Positions 34,323 to 46,282 of a stretch of 64,000 nt of DNA are shown in pieces. The position numbers and the translations under genes are program-made. The notes beneath the pieces were generated by a model that saw nothing but the letters and a program-made list of their open reading frames with translations, searched no databases and was not told where the DNA came from. Within the stretch, counting starts at the first letter, position 1. Each line of letters begins with the position of its first letter. Source of the stretch: Eurosta solidaginis. Lineage: Eukaryota > Arthropoda > Insecta > Diptera > Tephritidae. The stretch covers positions 380,385,601-380,449,600 of the forward strand of contig NC_090319.1 of assembly GCF_040869045.1 (NCBI RefSeq), read 5' to 3'.

Positions 34323-37300
34323 AAGTAAGGAAGGTTAAGTTCGGGTGTAACCGAACATTACATACTCAGTTGAGAGCTATGGTGACAACATAAGGGAAAA
34401 TAACCATGTAGGAAAATGAACCGAGGGAAACCCTGGAATGTGTTTGTATGACATGTGTATCAAATGAAAGGCATTAAAGAGTATTTTATGAGGGAGTGGG
34501 CCATGGTTCTATAGGTGGACGCCATTTAGGGATATAGCCATAAAGGTGGATCAGGGTTGACTCTAGAATGCGTTTGTACGATATGGGTATAAAATGAAAG
34601 GTATTAATGAGTATTTTAAAAGGGCGTGGACCTAAGTTCTATAGATGGACGCCTTTTCGAGATATCGCCGTAAAGATGGACCAGGGGTGACTCTAGAATG
34701 CGTTTGTACGATATGGGTATCAAATGAAAGGTGTTAATGAGCATTTTAAAAGGGAGTGGGCCATAGTTCTATAGGTGGACGCCATTTAGGGATATAGCCA
34801 TAAAGGTGGATCAGGGTTGACTCTAGAATGCGTTTGTACGATATGGGTATAAAATGAAAGGTATTAATGAGTATTTTAAAAGGGCGTGGACCTAAGTTCT
34901 ATAGATGGACGCCTTTTCGAAATATCGCCGTAAAGATGGACCAGGGGTGACTCTAGAATGCGTTTGTACGATATGGGCATCAAACGAAAGGTGTTAATAA
35001 GTATTTTAAAAGGAAGTGGGCCTTAATTCTATAGGTGGACGCCGTTTCGAGATATCGCCATAAAGGTGGGCCAGGGGTGACTCTAGAATTCGTTTGTGCA
35101 ATATGGGTATCACACGAAAGGAGTTAATGAGTATTTTAAGAGGGAGTGGGCCTTAGTTCTATAGGTGGACGCATTTTCGAGGTATCGCTATAAAGGTGGA
35201 CCAGGGGTGATTCTAGACTTTTTTTGTACGATTTGGGTATCAAATGAAAGGTGTTAATGAGTATTTTTAAAAGGGCGTGGACCTAAGTTCTATAGATGGA
35301 CGCCTTTTCGAGATATCGCCGTAAAGATGGACCAGGGGTGACTCTAGAATTCGTTTGTACGATATGGGTATCAAATGAAAGGTGTTAATGAGCATTTTAA
35401 AAGGGAGTGGGCCATAGTTCTATAGGTGGACGCCATTTAGGGATATAGCCATAAAGGTGGATCAGGGTTGACTCTAGAATGCGTTTGTACGATATGGGTA
35501 TAAAATGAAAGGTATTAATGAGTATTTTAAAAGGGCGTGGACCTAAGTTCTATAGATGGACGCCTTTTCGAAATATCGCCGTAAAGATGGACCAGGGGTG
35601 ACTCTAGAATGCGTTTGTACGATATGGGTATCAAATGAAAGGTGTTAATGAGCATTTTAAAAGGGAGTAATCCTTAGTTCCATAGGTGGACACCGTTTCG
35701 AGATATCGCCATAAAGGTGGACCAGGGGTGACCCTAGAATTTGTTTGCACAATATGGGCATCAAACGAAAGGTGTTAATAAGTATTTTAAAAGGAAGTGG
35801 GCCTTAATTCTATAGGTGGACGCCGTTTCGAGATATCGCCATAAAGGTGGGCCAGGGGTGACTCTAGAATTCGTTTGTGCAATATGGGTATCACACGAAA
35901 GGAGTTAATGAGTATTTTAAGAGGGAGTGGGCCTTAGTTCTATAGGTGGACGCATTTTCGAGGTATCGCTATAAAGGTGGACCAGGGGTGATTCTAGACT
36001 TTTTTTGTACGATTTGGGTATCAAATGAAAGGTGTTAATGAGTATTTTTAAAAGGGAGTGGGCCTTCGTTTTATAGGTGTTCGCCTTTTCGAGATATCGC
36101 CATAAAGGTGGACCAGGGGTGACTTTAGAATTTGTTTGTATGATATGGGTATCAAATGAAAGGTGTTAATGATTATTTTAAAAGGGCGTGGGGCTTAGTT
36201 CTATAGGTGGACCCCTTTTCGAGATATCGCTATAAAGGTGGACCAGGGGTGACTCTAGAATTCGTTTGTGCAATATGGGTATCAAACGAAAGGAGTTAAT
36301 GAGTATTTTAAGAGGGAGTGGGCCTTAGTTCTATAGGTGGACGCCTTTTCGAGATATCGTCATAAAGATGGACCAGGTGTGACTCTAGAATGCGTTTGTA
36401 CGATATGGGTATCAAATGAAAGGTGTTAATGAGTATTTTAAAAGGGAGTAATCCTTAGTTCCATAGGTGGACGCCGTTTCGGGATATCGCCATAAAGGTG
36501 GGACAGGGGTGACTCTAGAATTCGTTTGTGCAATATGGGTATCAAATGAAAGGAGTTAATGAGTATTTTAAGAGGGCGTGGGCCTTTCTGGACCAGTTGT
36601 GACTCTAGACTTTGTTTGTACGGTATCAAATGAAAGGTGTTAATGAGTATTTTTAAAAGGGAGTGGGCCTTCGTTCTATAGGTGTTCGCCTTTTCGAAAT
36701 ATCGCCATAAAGGTGGACCAGGGGTGACCCTAGAATTTGTTTGTACAATATGGGTATCAAAAGAAAGGTGTTAATGAGTATTTTAAAAGGGAGTAATCCT
36801 TAGTTCCATAGGTGGACGCCGTATCGAGACATCGCCATAAAGGTGGACCAGGGGTGACCCTAGAATTTGTTTGTACAATATGGGCATCAAACGAAAGGAG
36901 TTAATGAGTATTTTAAGAGGGAGTGGGCCTTAGTTCTATAGGTGGACGCCGTTTCGAGATATCGGCATAAAGGTGGACCAGGGGTGACCCTAGAATTTGT
37001 TTGTACAATATGGGTATCAAAAGAAAGGTGTTAATGAGTATTTTAAAAGGGAGTAATCCTTAGATCCATAGGTGGACGCCGTTTCGAGACATCGCCATAA
37101 AGGTGGATCAGGGGTGACCCTAGAATTTGTTTGGACGCCGTTTCGAAAATCGCCATAAAGGTGGACCAGGGGTGACTCTAGAATGTATTTGTATGATATG
37201 GGTATCAAAAGAAAGGTGTTAATGAGTATTTTAAAAGGGAGTAATCCTTAGTTCCATAAGTGGACGCCGTTTCGAGATACCGCCGTAAAGGTGGACCAGG

Positions 37301-38881
37301 GATGACTCTAGAATTCGTTTGTGCAATATGGGTATCAAACGAATGGTGTTAATGAGTATTTTAAAAGGAAGGGGGCCTTAGTTCTATAGGTGGACGCCTT
37401 TTCGAGGTATCGCAATTAAGGTGGACCAGGGGTGACTCTAGACTTTGTTTGTACGATATAGGTATCAAATTAAAGGTATTAATGAAAGTTTTAAAAGGGA
37501 GTGGTGGTAGTTGTATATGTGAAGGCGTTTTCCAGATATCGACCAAAATGTGGACCAGGGTGACCCAGAACATCATCTGTTGGATACCGCTAATTTATTT
37601 ATATATGTAATACCTGCCAAGATTTTAAGGGTTTTTTATTTCGCCCTGCAGAACTTTTTCATTTTCTTCTACTTAATATGGTAGGTGTCACAACCATTTT
37701 ATAAAGTTTTTTCTAAAGTTATATTTCGCGTCAATAAAACAATCCAATTACCTTACCATATTTCATCCCTTTTTTCGTATTTAGTATAGAATTATGGCAT
37801 TTTTTTCATTTCTCGTAATTTTCGATATCGAAAAAGTGGGCGTGGTCATAGTCGGATTTCGTTCATTTTTCATACCAAGATAAAGTGAGTTCAGATAAGT
37901 ACGTGAACTGAGTTTAGTAAAGATATATCGATTTTTGCTCAAGTTATCGTGTTAACGGCCATGCGGAAGGACAGACGGACGACTGTGTATAAAAACTGGG
38001 CGTGACATCAACCGATTTCGCCCATTTTCACAGAAAACAGTTAACGCCATAAAATCTATACCCCTACCAAATTTCAAAAGGATTGGTTAATTTTTGTTCG
38101 ACTTATGGCGTTAAAAGTATCCTAGACAAATTAAATGAAAAAGGGCGGAGCCACGCCCATTTTTAAATTTTCTTTTATTTTTGTATTTTGTTGCACCATA
38201 TCATTACTGGAGTTGAATCTTGACATAATTTACTTATATACTGTAAAGATATTAAATTTTTTGTTAAAATTTTACTTTAAAAAATTTTTTTTTTTAAAAG
38301 TGGGCGTGGTCCTTCTCCGATTTTGCTAATTTTTATTAGGCGTACATATAGTAATAAGAGTAACGTTCCTGCCAAATTTCATCATGATATCTTCAACGAC
38401 TGCCAAATTACAGCTTGCAAAAATTTTAAATTACCTTCTTTTAAAAGTGGGCGGTGCCACGCCCATTGTCCAAAATTTTACTAATTTTCTATTTTGCGTC
38501 ATAAGTTCAACTCATCTACCAAGCTTCGTCGCTTTATCGGTCTTTTGTAATGAATTATCGCACTTTTTCGATTTTTCGAAATTTTCGATATCGAAAAAAT
38601 GGGCGTGGTTATAGTCCGATATCGTTCATTTTAAATAGCGATCTGAAATGAGTGCTCAGGAACCTACACACCAAATTTCATCAAGATACCTCAAAATTTA
38701 CTCAAGTTATCGTGTTAACGGACGGACGGACGGACATGGCTCAATCAAATTTTTTTTCGATCCTGATTATTTTGATATATGGAAGTCTATATCTATCTCG
38801 ATTCCTTTATATATGTACAACCAACCGTTATCCAATCAAACTTAATATACTCTGTGAGCTCTGCTCAACTGAGTATAAAAA
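34323..38881 (+). repeat. Family A copy A3, expanded
   Basis: It runs from aagtaaggaaggttaag to ctgagtataaaaa. It is flanked by GAACAAC at 34316-34322 and 38882-38888, a 7-bp duplication. It contains the largest 130-bp array of the window (34430-37570), followed by the standard modules (gtgggcgtgg, gtgggcggtgccacgccc, cggacggacggac). Confidence 0.85.
34430..37570 (+). repeat. 130-bp tandem array, about 24 units
   Basis: The unit runs from gactctagaatgcgtttgta through 'ggtgttaatgagtatttt', 'ggtggacgcc' and 'gagatatcgccataaagg' to 'gaccaggggt' and is 130 bp long. Higher-order copies exist: blocks recur at about 650 bp and 780 bp (five and six units), for example the segment ending near 35220 and that ending near 36000. 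Predicted peptides here are repeat artefacts. Confidence 0.9.
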
Positions 38882-38950
38882 GAACAACTTGAGAACAATG
38901 AAAGAACCGAATCTCTGAAATGAGCGAAAAAGCACAACTCTAGCGAAGCG

Positions 38951-40740
38951 TGTCGGAACGAGTACAGGGATCTACTGAGGATCTACAAGAGTGAAATTTC
39001 CAGGGCGAAGAGAGAGAAGGAAAGTTTCTGTGCGGACATAGAGTACTCCAGCGAAACAGCACGGTTGAAAAAAGTTCTACCAAGGGGAAACATAGTACAG
39101 GAACTAATAAAGAAAGAAAACGGGGAAAGGCCACGTAATAGCGTCAACATCACATTTCCCATCGGGGGATGATTTAGAAGAGCCAGAAGACAGCACTCAC
39201 ACTTCGATCACGGAGCGGGTAGTGCCGGGCTTGGTGACCGATAGGAAGATCGAATGGGCGGTGAAGACGTTTTCTAAGTTTAAATCGCCGGGCCCAGATG
39301 GTATATTCCCGGCCATGCTACAAGTTTCAAGTAGATCGATCGTGGAATGGTTTAAAATAATATTCGATGGGTGCATAAGACTGAATCATGGAGCACACTG
39401 TGCTCGTGTAGCTTTCCTACCAAAGGCTGGGAAGATCGGTTACGTGTATCCCAAAGACTGTAGACCCATTAGTTTAACATCATTTCTGCCCAAAGACTTT
39501 GAGAGGCTGATAGATGTGTACATAAAGTTCAACATGGATGAAAAGCTGTTCTCCACAACACAACATGCGTACACCAAAGGAAAGTCAGTAGCCACCGCAT
39601 TGCATAAAGTGGTAATAAGCATAGGAAAAAACCCTGAAATATGACATATGAGTCTTATTAGACTTGACGGGGCTTTCAACAATCTTTCTAAGTGGGCGAT
39701 TATGGATTGTATTAATTACATTAAAGTACATCCAGCCTTAACCAGATGGGGATTGTACGAGGCCACGAAATCAGTGGACAGGGGCACGCCGCAGAGAGGG
39801 GTGCTATCACCTCTGCTGTGGACGCTGGTCATCAACCAACTGCTCAGGCGATTCGATGAGGGACCCGTAAAACTTACGGCTTACGCAGATGACATTGCAA
39901 TTGTCATAAGTGGAAAGTGCCTTCCAACGATCTTTGATAGATCGGCGGTTCATACATGGGCATATTATGTCGGGATGACAGCCAAAGCGGAGAAGACGGA
40001 AATGATCTTGTTTACAAAGAGGTACAAGGTCTCAAATTGGACCAGGCCTAATTTAGGAAATATGGGAAGCATTCTAGACAGTAAGCTGTCATGGAAGCTC
40101 AACGTGGAGGAGAGGGTGAAGGAGCTCTCACCGGCATTTTATTCATGTAAAAGAATGCTGGGGTATGTGGGGTTTATTGTCCTCTCTTTCTCATTGGGTT
40201 TTTACAGCGTTTATAAAACCTATCCTATACAATGGAGTTTTTGATTGGTGGAAAGCCCCACAAAAAACAACTTCAAAAAATGAGGGGGGTCTGCAGACTA
40301 CCAATGCTTAGCTTTACGGGAGCCATGAAAACAACCCCAACGGATGCATTTTATGCCATTCTGCACATTCCACCTGCAGACCTGGTAATAAAAAATATAG
40401 CGTTAACAACTGCAACCAGGCTCAGTTCCTCGTGGCAGCTTGAGCGCCGATCATACGGCCATAGTCGTATAACGTCATCAGTTACAGGACGAACAGACTA
40501 CCTGCGCTTCAAGTGAGATCTTAAGGCCAAAATAGAGGTGGATGGTTGGCGCAAGGGTGCTCAAATGGCGGACGAGGCGATACATGTGTACACAGATGGT
40601 TCCATAGTAGTGGAAGGTGTAGGGTCTGCGGTATACTGTGCTGATCTGGAAATAAACATGCTGGAAGATTACTGAAGGGTTTTCCAAGCTGAAATATTGG
40701 CCGCAACCAAAGCAGTAGAAACACTGAAAGAGAACAGCTT
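38951..40740 (+). pseudogene. LOA reverse transcriptase and RNase H start, remnant
   Basis: The RT blocks are legible over three frames: KFKSPGPDGIFPAMLQVSS near 39270, RGTPQRGVLSPLLWTLVIN near 39780, and AYADDIAIVISG near 39880 with the catalytic YADD. RNase H opens with HVYTDGS near 40580 and is then cut at 40740. Several frameshifts and stops. Confidence 0.85.
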
Positions 40741-43350
40741 ATACTGCGCTGGCTCCCCTCGTCTACGTCTTGCGAATGCTTTTGTAGTTGCGTTCCACGT
40801 GTAATAAGGCGGGGATTCCGAATACATTAGTGTTCTGGCAAAATCTTCATGCTGACATAATGTGAAAAAAGCAGTTAGCTAGGTATCTGGTGGACTGAGT
40901 GCTCTTTGTTCCGCATTAGCATTTGTGAAATAAACACGTCGTCAATTCTCTAAATGGACTGCTAAATGCATTACAGCTGAATAGCGTTCATGTATGGGAA
41001 ATGAAAAGATTCTCCATGCAGCCTCATTGCTGCTTATACATCTTCCAACCTGCTACTTTTTAATTTCGTCAATATTTTCTACTACTCTACTATTCACCAT
41101 ATCGCTGCCTTTGTTCACATATTTTCACATTTATTGATTTGGCAGAATTGCAATATTGTACGTTTATGTTTTTGACAACAGAGGTTGTCTACGTCAATAT
41201 CACAATTTCGCGTATTTAAAGTCGGCCGATTCCCACCATCTTCAATCGATCGCCTTCTGTAGAGAGGATATCCATCGTCTCCTGTTACCGTGTTGTTTAC
41301 AAATGTTCTAGGATATCGTTTAGAGCATTTCGTGCTCGATGAATTCGGATTTAGAGTATCTCATGGTCCATGTGTCATGTTTTTGATAACTATTGCATGC
41401 AAATCCAGTGCATATCACATCGTCGATTTCATTTGGACTTATCTTATCATATAGCCAGATTAATATGTTTGCGCGTGTGACAGTCCTCTCTTAGCCATTC
41501 TACTGAATACATCCAGCCACGAACACTTCAAAACACTTCGTTTTTCACTTCAACGACTTAAGCTTTTGTCTAAACACACGTGCTGTTATGTCATGCCTAT
41601 CCACATAAGAACGAACATATGCCATGTCGTTTTGAGCATATTCATCCCTACGTACGAAGATGGCATAATAATCAGCTTTCCAACAATTGTTGTATTACCG
41701 TCATTTATAACAGAATCTCGCAAATGTATGTATTGTTCAGAAGGAACTTTAGTCGGATTTAAGCGCGTAGCAATCGTTCTGTTTCAATTGGTACATACAT
41801 ATCCACAATGTACTGATGAAACAACTGGCGATATTTCAAGATATAGTTGTCTTCAATACTTCGAATCATTAATCTGTAAGAATAATAAATAATCCATAAC
41901 CCCAGCGGGTTAGGGGGTTAGAATATACCCGCGGTAGGTATGCCTTTCATAAGAGGCGACTAAAGTACCAAATACAAGGGGTTGTGTGGCGCAACCTTTC
42001 CAGGTTGCCAGCGCAATATATAGCTTCTCCAAACCCAATTGTCAACCTCATCTTCGAGCGGCGAATCCCGTATCCTTAATAGACGAGGCTCTGGCAACTC
42101 CAAGCTCCTCATGGAACTTGGGGGTGGGGAGGGAGGGATGGCCTGAAGGTTTAATGTGAGAGATGGTCGGGCTAGCACCTTAATAGAGCTGTGTTACCGG
42201 AGCGTACCGGATCTGTATCCGGCAAAGAACCATCCCATCGATAACACTCCCCAAAGCCTTCGGGGAGTAACCTTTTCGCTACAACAACAACAACAACAAT
42301 AATAATTCATTGCGCTGCACTTTTTATTTATTTCATCACCATTTTCTGGATTTGTCATCATTACATTGAAATGATATCCATCGGCACCATCCCAGAAGAT
42401 AATTGGAAATTACAGAGCATCGTAGCAACGATAAGTCTCAGCAACGTTGATCAGCTGATCATTTCTTCGATGTACAAGAATATCCCTCTGTTGAAATTTA
42501 TCTCCCACCATGACAATTGCCACTTCATCAATAGTTTGATCATTATATCTCCGGGCATGTTCTACAGAAGGCATTCTGTCCGGATGAATGACAATCTTGT
42601 GGGTATCCGATGGCATCATATCAAGTGCGGTTTTGAACAAACGAATCAAATTGTTTTTGTCGTAAAGGAGTTCTTGCAGTTGCAAAATTATAGATCTTTT
42701 AAGAGTTGTATGTATTCTTAAACGTGTATATATTTGATCACTTTCTCCACCTATAAAAAACATCCGACGAAATTTATGGTCACTGTTTTGAACAGGTAGC
42801 AAGTAGCCAGTTTTGTGATAGATTTGCCCTTGGTTTTTGAAAGTTGGCATACATTGGGCAGTGATAATATTCACACCAAGCGAAGTCATTTGAAAGCAAC
42901 TATTATATTTGCTGACGCTCGATAGGAAATGCTTTGATTCGGGAGTAGACCCAGAAAGTAAAGTTCTTAATGGTTCTGGTGGTACCTCAGATTGAGGCAA
43001 TTTGATTTTTCCACCTGCTCAACAGATTCCTTTCGTTTCATTTTTGAACTTCACAGCCTGACAGTAATTACAGATATGAGTCATCTGCCCAATGTCAACA
43101 CTATGATTGTAATCAGCACTTGGATTATACCGGAATGCAAGACGAATAAAATTCTAACACTGACTTATTCTTCTTTGTGCACGGGATTCAGCTACGAAAA
43201 CCCTATGGCGCTCGTTCCGTTGAGAACGAAGAGAATCTATTGCTGCAAACCGCGACTGCCGTGCCCGAAGTCACCAAAAATTTTTGAAGATAAGGATGTT
43301 GCATGCGCGAACTTTAGTGGAAAGCAGCGGAGCTTCACAAAATTCTAGTA
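40741..43350 (-). pseudogene. Helitron replicase N-terminal region, decayed
   Basis: Minus-strand text follows the Helitron-like N-terminal region in order: RLAFRYNPSADY (43100s), CNYCQAVKF, KLPQSEVPPEPL, KYNSCFQMTSLGVNI, QGQIYHKTGYLLP, DEVAIVMVGD, HRRNDQLINVAETYRCYDAL, FWDGADGYHFNVM, YIHLRDSV, DGYPLYRRRSIEDGG, SSNEAAWRIFSFPIHERYSAVMH and YYTWNATTKAF. These fit the conserved core before the helicase. The nuclease HUH site (usually H-hydrophobic-H) reads GLSHAQ at 41486-41469, so the second histidine is lost, and a frameshift follows. Stops are scattered. A short retroelement is inserted at 41897-42298. No Helitron ends (TC...CTRR) are identified. Confidence 0.88.
41897..42298 (+). mobile_element. 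Short retroelement with (CAA)n tail, inserted in the Helitron
   Basis: It begins ccccagcgggttaggggg, has no ORF of note and ends with a CAA repeat (42290s). The ends are flanked by AATAATAA-type duplications. A stem (ACTCCCC...GGGGAGT) lies near 42246-42269, just before the tail. Helitron coding resumes on both sides. I recall this as a common tephritid repeat; SINE or LINE-tail status is not settled. Confidence 0.68.
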
Positions 43351-43943
43351 GGCCACTTCCACCACACCACAAATCTTAACACGATTTTTAACATAATTTA
43401 AGCACACAAAATACACCGGTTGTAGCTTTGGAGTGTAAAAATGTGAATTCTGAACACATTAGCTGAATAAAAAGTGTACAAATAATTGTTAAATAATAAA
43501 TACAGACAGTGGTAGTTTACTGTGGTAAGTGGTGAATGTGACCTACTAGAAGTTTTGTGAAGCTTGCTTCACACTATTTTTCGTCCCTGCAATGTCTCTA
43601 TGTTAATGTTGTCTCTGAAGTCACTAAGCCTTGCCGCGTGAGTTACATATATGAACATGTCTATACCTGTGTTATATTTACTTTGAACAGAATCATACTT
43701 ATAATTATAATTAGTTTTATATGTCTACCTAAGATTTTCATGTTTAAAAAAAAATTTAAAAAAGATATTCAATGTTATAACCATGGTATAAATATTACCA
43801 GGTAAAACCATAATGGCGGCCATAATAGTGTTTTGATTTTTAAAAAAAATTTAAAATCACTCTCTTAAACTTTGTGGAAATGCCAAACCAAACTAAACAC
43901 AAAAAAATTTTTGGTTTGAGATTTTCATTTTTTTTAATGCCGA
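43351..43943. other. No gene recognised
   Basis: The AT-rich stretch between the Helitron relic and the SINE has only short shadows. It could include the unrecognised upstream part of the Helitron. Confidence 0.45.
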
Positions 43944-43956
43944 AAAAATGCTTATG

Positions 43957-44316
43957 GCGGCCACCGTGGTGTGATGGTAGCGTGCTCCGCCTATCACGCC
44001 GTATGCCCTGGGTTCAACTCCCGGGCAAAGCAACATCAAAATTTTAGAAATAAGATTTTTCAATTACAAGAAAATTTTTCTAAGCGGGGTCGCCCCTCGG
44101 CAGTGTCTGGCAAGCGCTCCGATTGTATTTCTGCCATGAAAAGCTCTCAGTGAAAACTCATCTGCCTTGCAGATGCCGTTCGGAGTCGGCATAAAACATG
44201 TAGGTCCCGTCCGGCCAATTTGTAGGGAAAAATCAAGAGGAGCACGACGCAAATTGGAAGAGAAGCTCGGCCTTAGATCTCTTCGGAGGTTATCGCGCCT
44301 TACATTTATTTATTTT
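43957..44316 (+). mobile_element. tRNA-derived SINE with perfect 13-bp duplication
   Basis: The head has RNA polymerase III promoter elements: a box A-like gtggtgtgatggtagc (43966-43981) and box B ggttcaactcc (44011-44021). The body includes ctcatctgccttgcagatgc. AAAAATGCTTATG flanks it at 43944-43956 and 44317-44329 without mismatch, so insertion is recent. It cannot fold as a full tRNA. Related copies are at 63112-63424 and, diverged, at 44865-45125. Confidence 0.88.
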
Positions 44317-44329
44317 AAAAATGCTTATG

Positions 44330-44864
44330 AAATAAGTGAAAAAATATTTGGAAAAGTTTTGAAATCGGTTTTTATGTATATGGCAAAAAATTTAGTTGCC
44401 AATATAATGGATGCCTCAACACGTGCTATTTTTGCAAAGGGGCAAAAGAAAAGGCCTTACTTCATAACCTCTTCTAATTAAGAAGCGAATGTTGGAGACC
44501 ACCCCTATTGATTTTTCATTCATCCTTCTTCAATTGGTTGATACGTCTATAACCCTTAAATATGTCAAGTGTCCTCGCTTCTGCGGAAATAAATGATCTT
44601 GGAGATATTCTTTGGTTTGTTTTGGTCCTTTTCCTCGCAGTTGGAACATAAATTTTTTAATTGGCGCTTAACCGTTTAGGAGATGCTGGTCGTTGCGTAA
44701 CAAGTCACTCCAGCTAACCCTGTTTCGCGATAACTTCCCATAACTTACCCACGCCAGCAAAAACGCTGTAGCTCTTCGCAGCTTAGCTAAACATCATCGT
44801 CCAGTTGGAGTATGATAGTTCATGGAGGCTGAATTTACCGGCTGAATGGTCAAAGTCTGCCGCC
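44330..44864. other. Spacer with a short RTE-like LINE tail fragment
   Basis: The words 'aattggcgcttaaccgttta' near 44658 match the 3' end of the RTE-like element at 62236. Nothing else is recognised. Confidence 0.45.
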
Positions 44865-45125
44865 ATGGTGTAGAGCTAGTGTGTTGGCCTATCCATCAAA
44901 AATATTTAAGAAAATTTGTATAAATGGCATTGATTGTCCCTCGGCATTACCTTGGCACCAAAAGTTCGTCCGAATTAGCATATGCATTTTTGGGTCGGCA
45001 CAAAACATGTATTTAGGCGAGCCAGTTCGTAGAAAAACAAATACACGATAAGTAGTCTTCGAATTGGATGGAAAGCTAGACCTTAATCTCCTCAGATAGA
45101 TATGTATCTCTTCCGTACACCTTAG
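44865..45125 (+). repeat. Diverged SINE copy
   Basis: It resembles 43957-44316 in order (ccatggtgtagagctagtg head, ggtcggcacaaaacatgt, cttcgaattggatggaaagct) but is much decayed; box B is not legible. Confidence 0.6.
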
Positions 45126-45371
45126 CGGCTAGTCGGGTTTTTCTTCTCGTCGCGCAGACGCTGATACATTTCTAAACAATTTGTTGAAGAAAATTCTTAG
45201 AAGAGGATCGTGGCCTGATGCTTCCTTTTGCGGGAAACCACAATACAATTCTGGAATTTGGTTGACCATTGAGATTTCTTATTTTCTGGTTATATCCACC
45301 AATAAAAAATTTCGTTCTGGATAAAATATCATAATATTAATGTTAGAACGCAAAAATATATGATATTTCTA
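45126..45371. other. No feature recognised
   Basis: Short unassigned stretch. Confidence 0.4.
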
Positions 45372-45836
45372 TACGACAGCATGAAACTGGTAATACGCGT
45401 CTAAAAATGCCGAGAGAGGTGTCAAAAGACTCGTATTGACCTCGACAACAATTAACGAAAAACCGAAAAATGACCCCGGAGTGCTCCGAAACCGAAGGTG
45501 GGATCCATAGTATTTTTGCGCAGAACACCTTTCCTCATTGGCGGCCTGTCGCCGCGCTTATATAAAATTACCTTGGATGGGTCCAACACCGGTTTGGAGA
45601 CCAAAACTATATCCGCGGAAAACACTTATGTTCACAATTTTTTTTGTGGATACAACAAAATCATCAAAATTACAACAACCACATGAAAATTTTCAAAATT
45701 TCTTTTGCATATAACTCCTGACAGACCCAAAATTGTTTACCTCCGCTTTCGGATTCGCGATCCTGGACCCAAAACGCGTCTTTTGATACCCCTCTTGATA
45801 TTTTTGGACGTGTATTAAGAGTGTCATGCTGTCGTA
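45372..45836. mobile_element. 465-bp MITE with ~65-bp inverted repeats
   Basis: Ends start TACGACAGCATGA and are inverted copies over about 65 bp at roughly 80% identity, flanked by TA (45370-45371, 45837-45838). This is consistent with a Tc1/mariner-type MITE or another TA-targeting family. No ORF. Confidence 0.75.
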
Positions 45837-45900
45837 TAGAATTACCAAATATATTACAGTTTGTTATACTTTTGTTATGAAAACAACACCAAAATAAAAC

Positions 45901-46282
45901 AAGTAAGGAAGGCTAAGTTCGGGTGTAACCGAACATTACATACTCAGCTGAGAGCTTTGGAGACAAAATAAGGGAAAATCACCATTTAGCAAAATTAACC
46001 TAGGGTAACCCTAGAATGCGTTTGTACAATATGGGTATCAAACGAAAGGTGTTAATGAGTATTTTAAAAGGTAGTGGGCCTTAGTTCTATAGGTGGACGC
46101 CTTTTCGAGATATTGCCATAAAGGTGGACCAGGGGTGACTCTAGAATTAATTTGTACGATATGGGTACCAAATAAAAGGTGCTAATGAGTATTTTAAAAG
46201 GTAGTGGGCCTTAGTTCTATGGGTGGACGCCTTTTCGAGATATCGCCATAAAGGTGGACCAGGGGTGACTCTAGAATACGTT
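45901..46282 (+). repeat. Family A copy A4, truncated
   Basis: It starts aagtaaggaaggctaag with hairpin and palindrome, holds about two 130-bp units and breaks off near 46282. 46283-46422 is unassigned. Confidence 0.8.

Larger units (their letters stand above)
33803..38942. mobile_element. hAT-type non-autonomous insertion carrying a family A copy
   Basis: Ends are TAGAGTTG / CAACTCTA, flanked by GCAAAGCG (33795-33802) and GCGAAGCG (38943-38950), an 8-bp duplication with one mismatch. The site is uninterrupted in the other LOA copy near 49990. Eight-base duplications and this end sequence fit hAT. Without the nested family A repeat (34323-38881), only about 580 bp remain and no transposase frame is seen, so it is MITE-like. 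Confidence 0.82.
32362..40740 (+). mobile_element. LOA-clade LINE, old truncated copy split by a hAT insertion
   Basis: It matches the full-length LOA element (47108-52731) from the 'gaagccaggggataaattcg' point near 32362 to 40740, where it meets Helitron sequence. It is interrupted by 33803-38942. Against the full copy it lacks about 1.17 kb between ORF1 and EN (junction near 33005), plus smaller pieces. Frames are broken throughout. Confidence 0.85.

Noticed and set aside
34430..37570. CRISPR-like array
   Set aside because: Units are contiguous 130-bp tandem copies without unique spacers, in a eukaryotic genome.
36438..37576. Minus-strand open frames with IPISYKHILESPLVHLYGD-like peptides (also 56599-57839)
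   Set aside because: They follow the 130-bp repeat exactly (130 is not a multiple of 3, so frames rotate) and are artefacts of the array.
39387..39397. CACTGTG-type heptamer matches elsewhere as Transib ends
   Set aside because: Isolated seven-base matches inside LOA coding sequence, without inverted partner or CG-rich flanks, are expected by chance.
42371..43348. Plus-strand open frames of about 116-118 codons
   Set aside because: Antisense to Helitron replicase text, which has many family motifs in order.
43966..44030. Possible tRNA gene
   Set aside because: Box A and box B are present, but the cloverleaf cannot be completed and the segment is the head of a 360-bp SINE with its own duplication.
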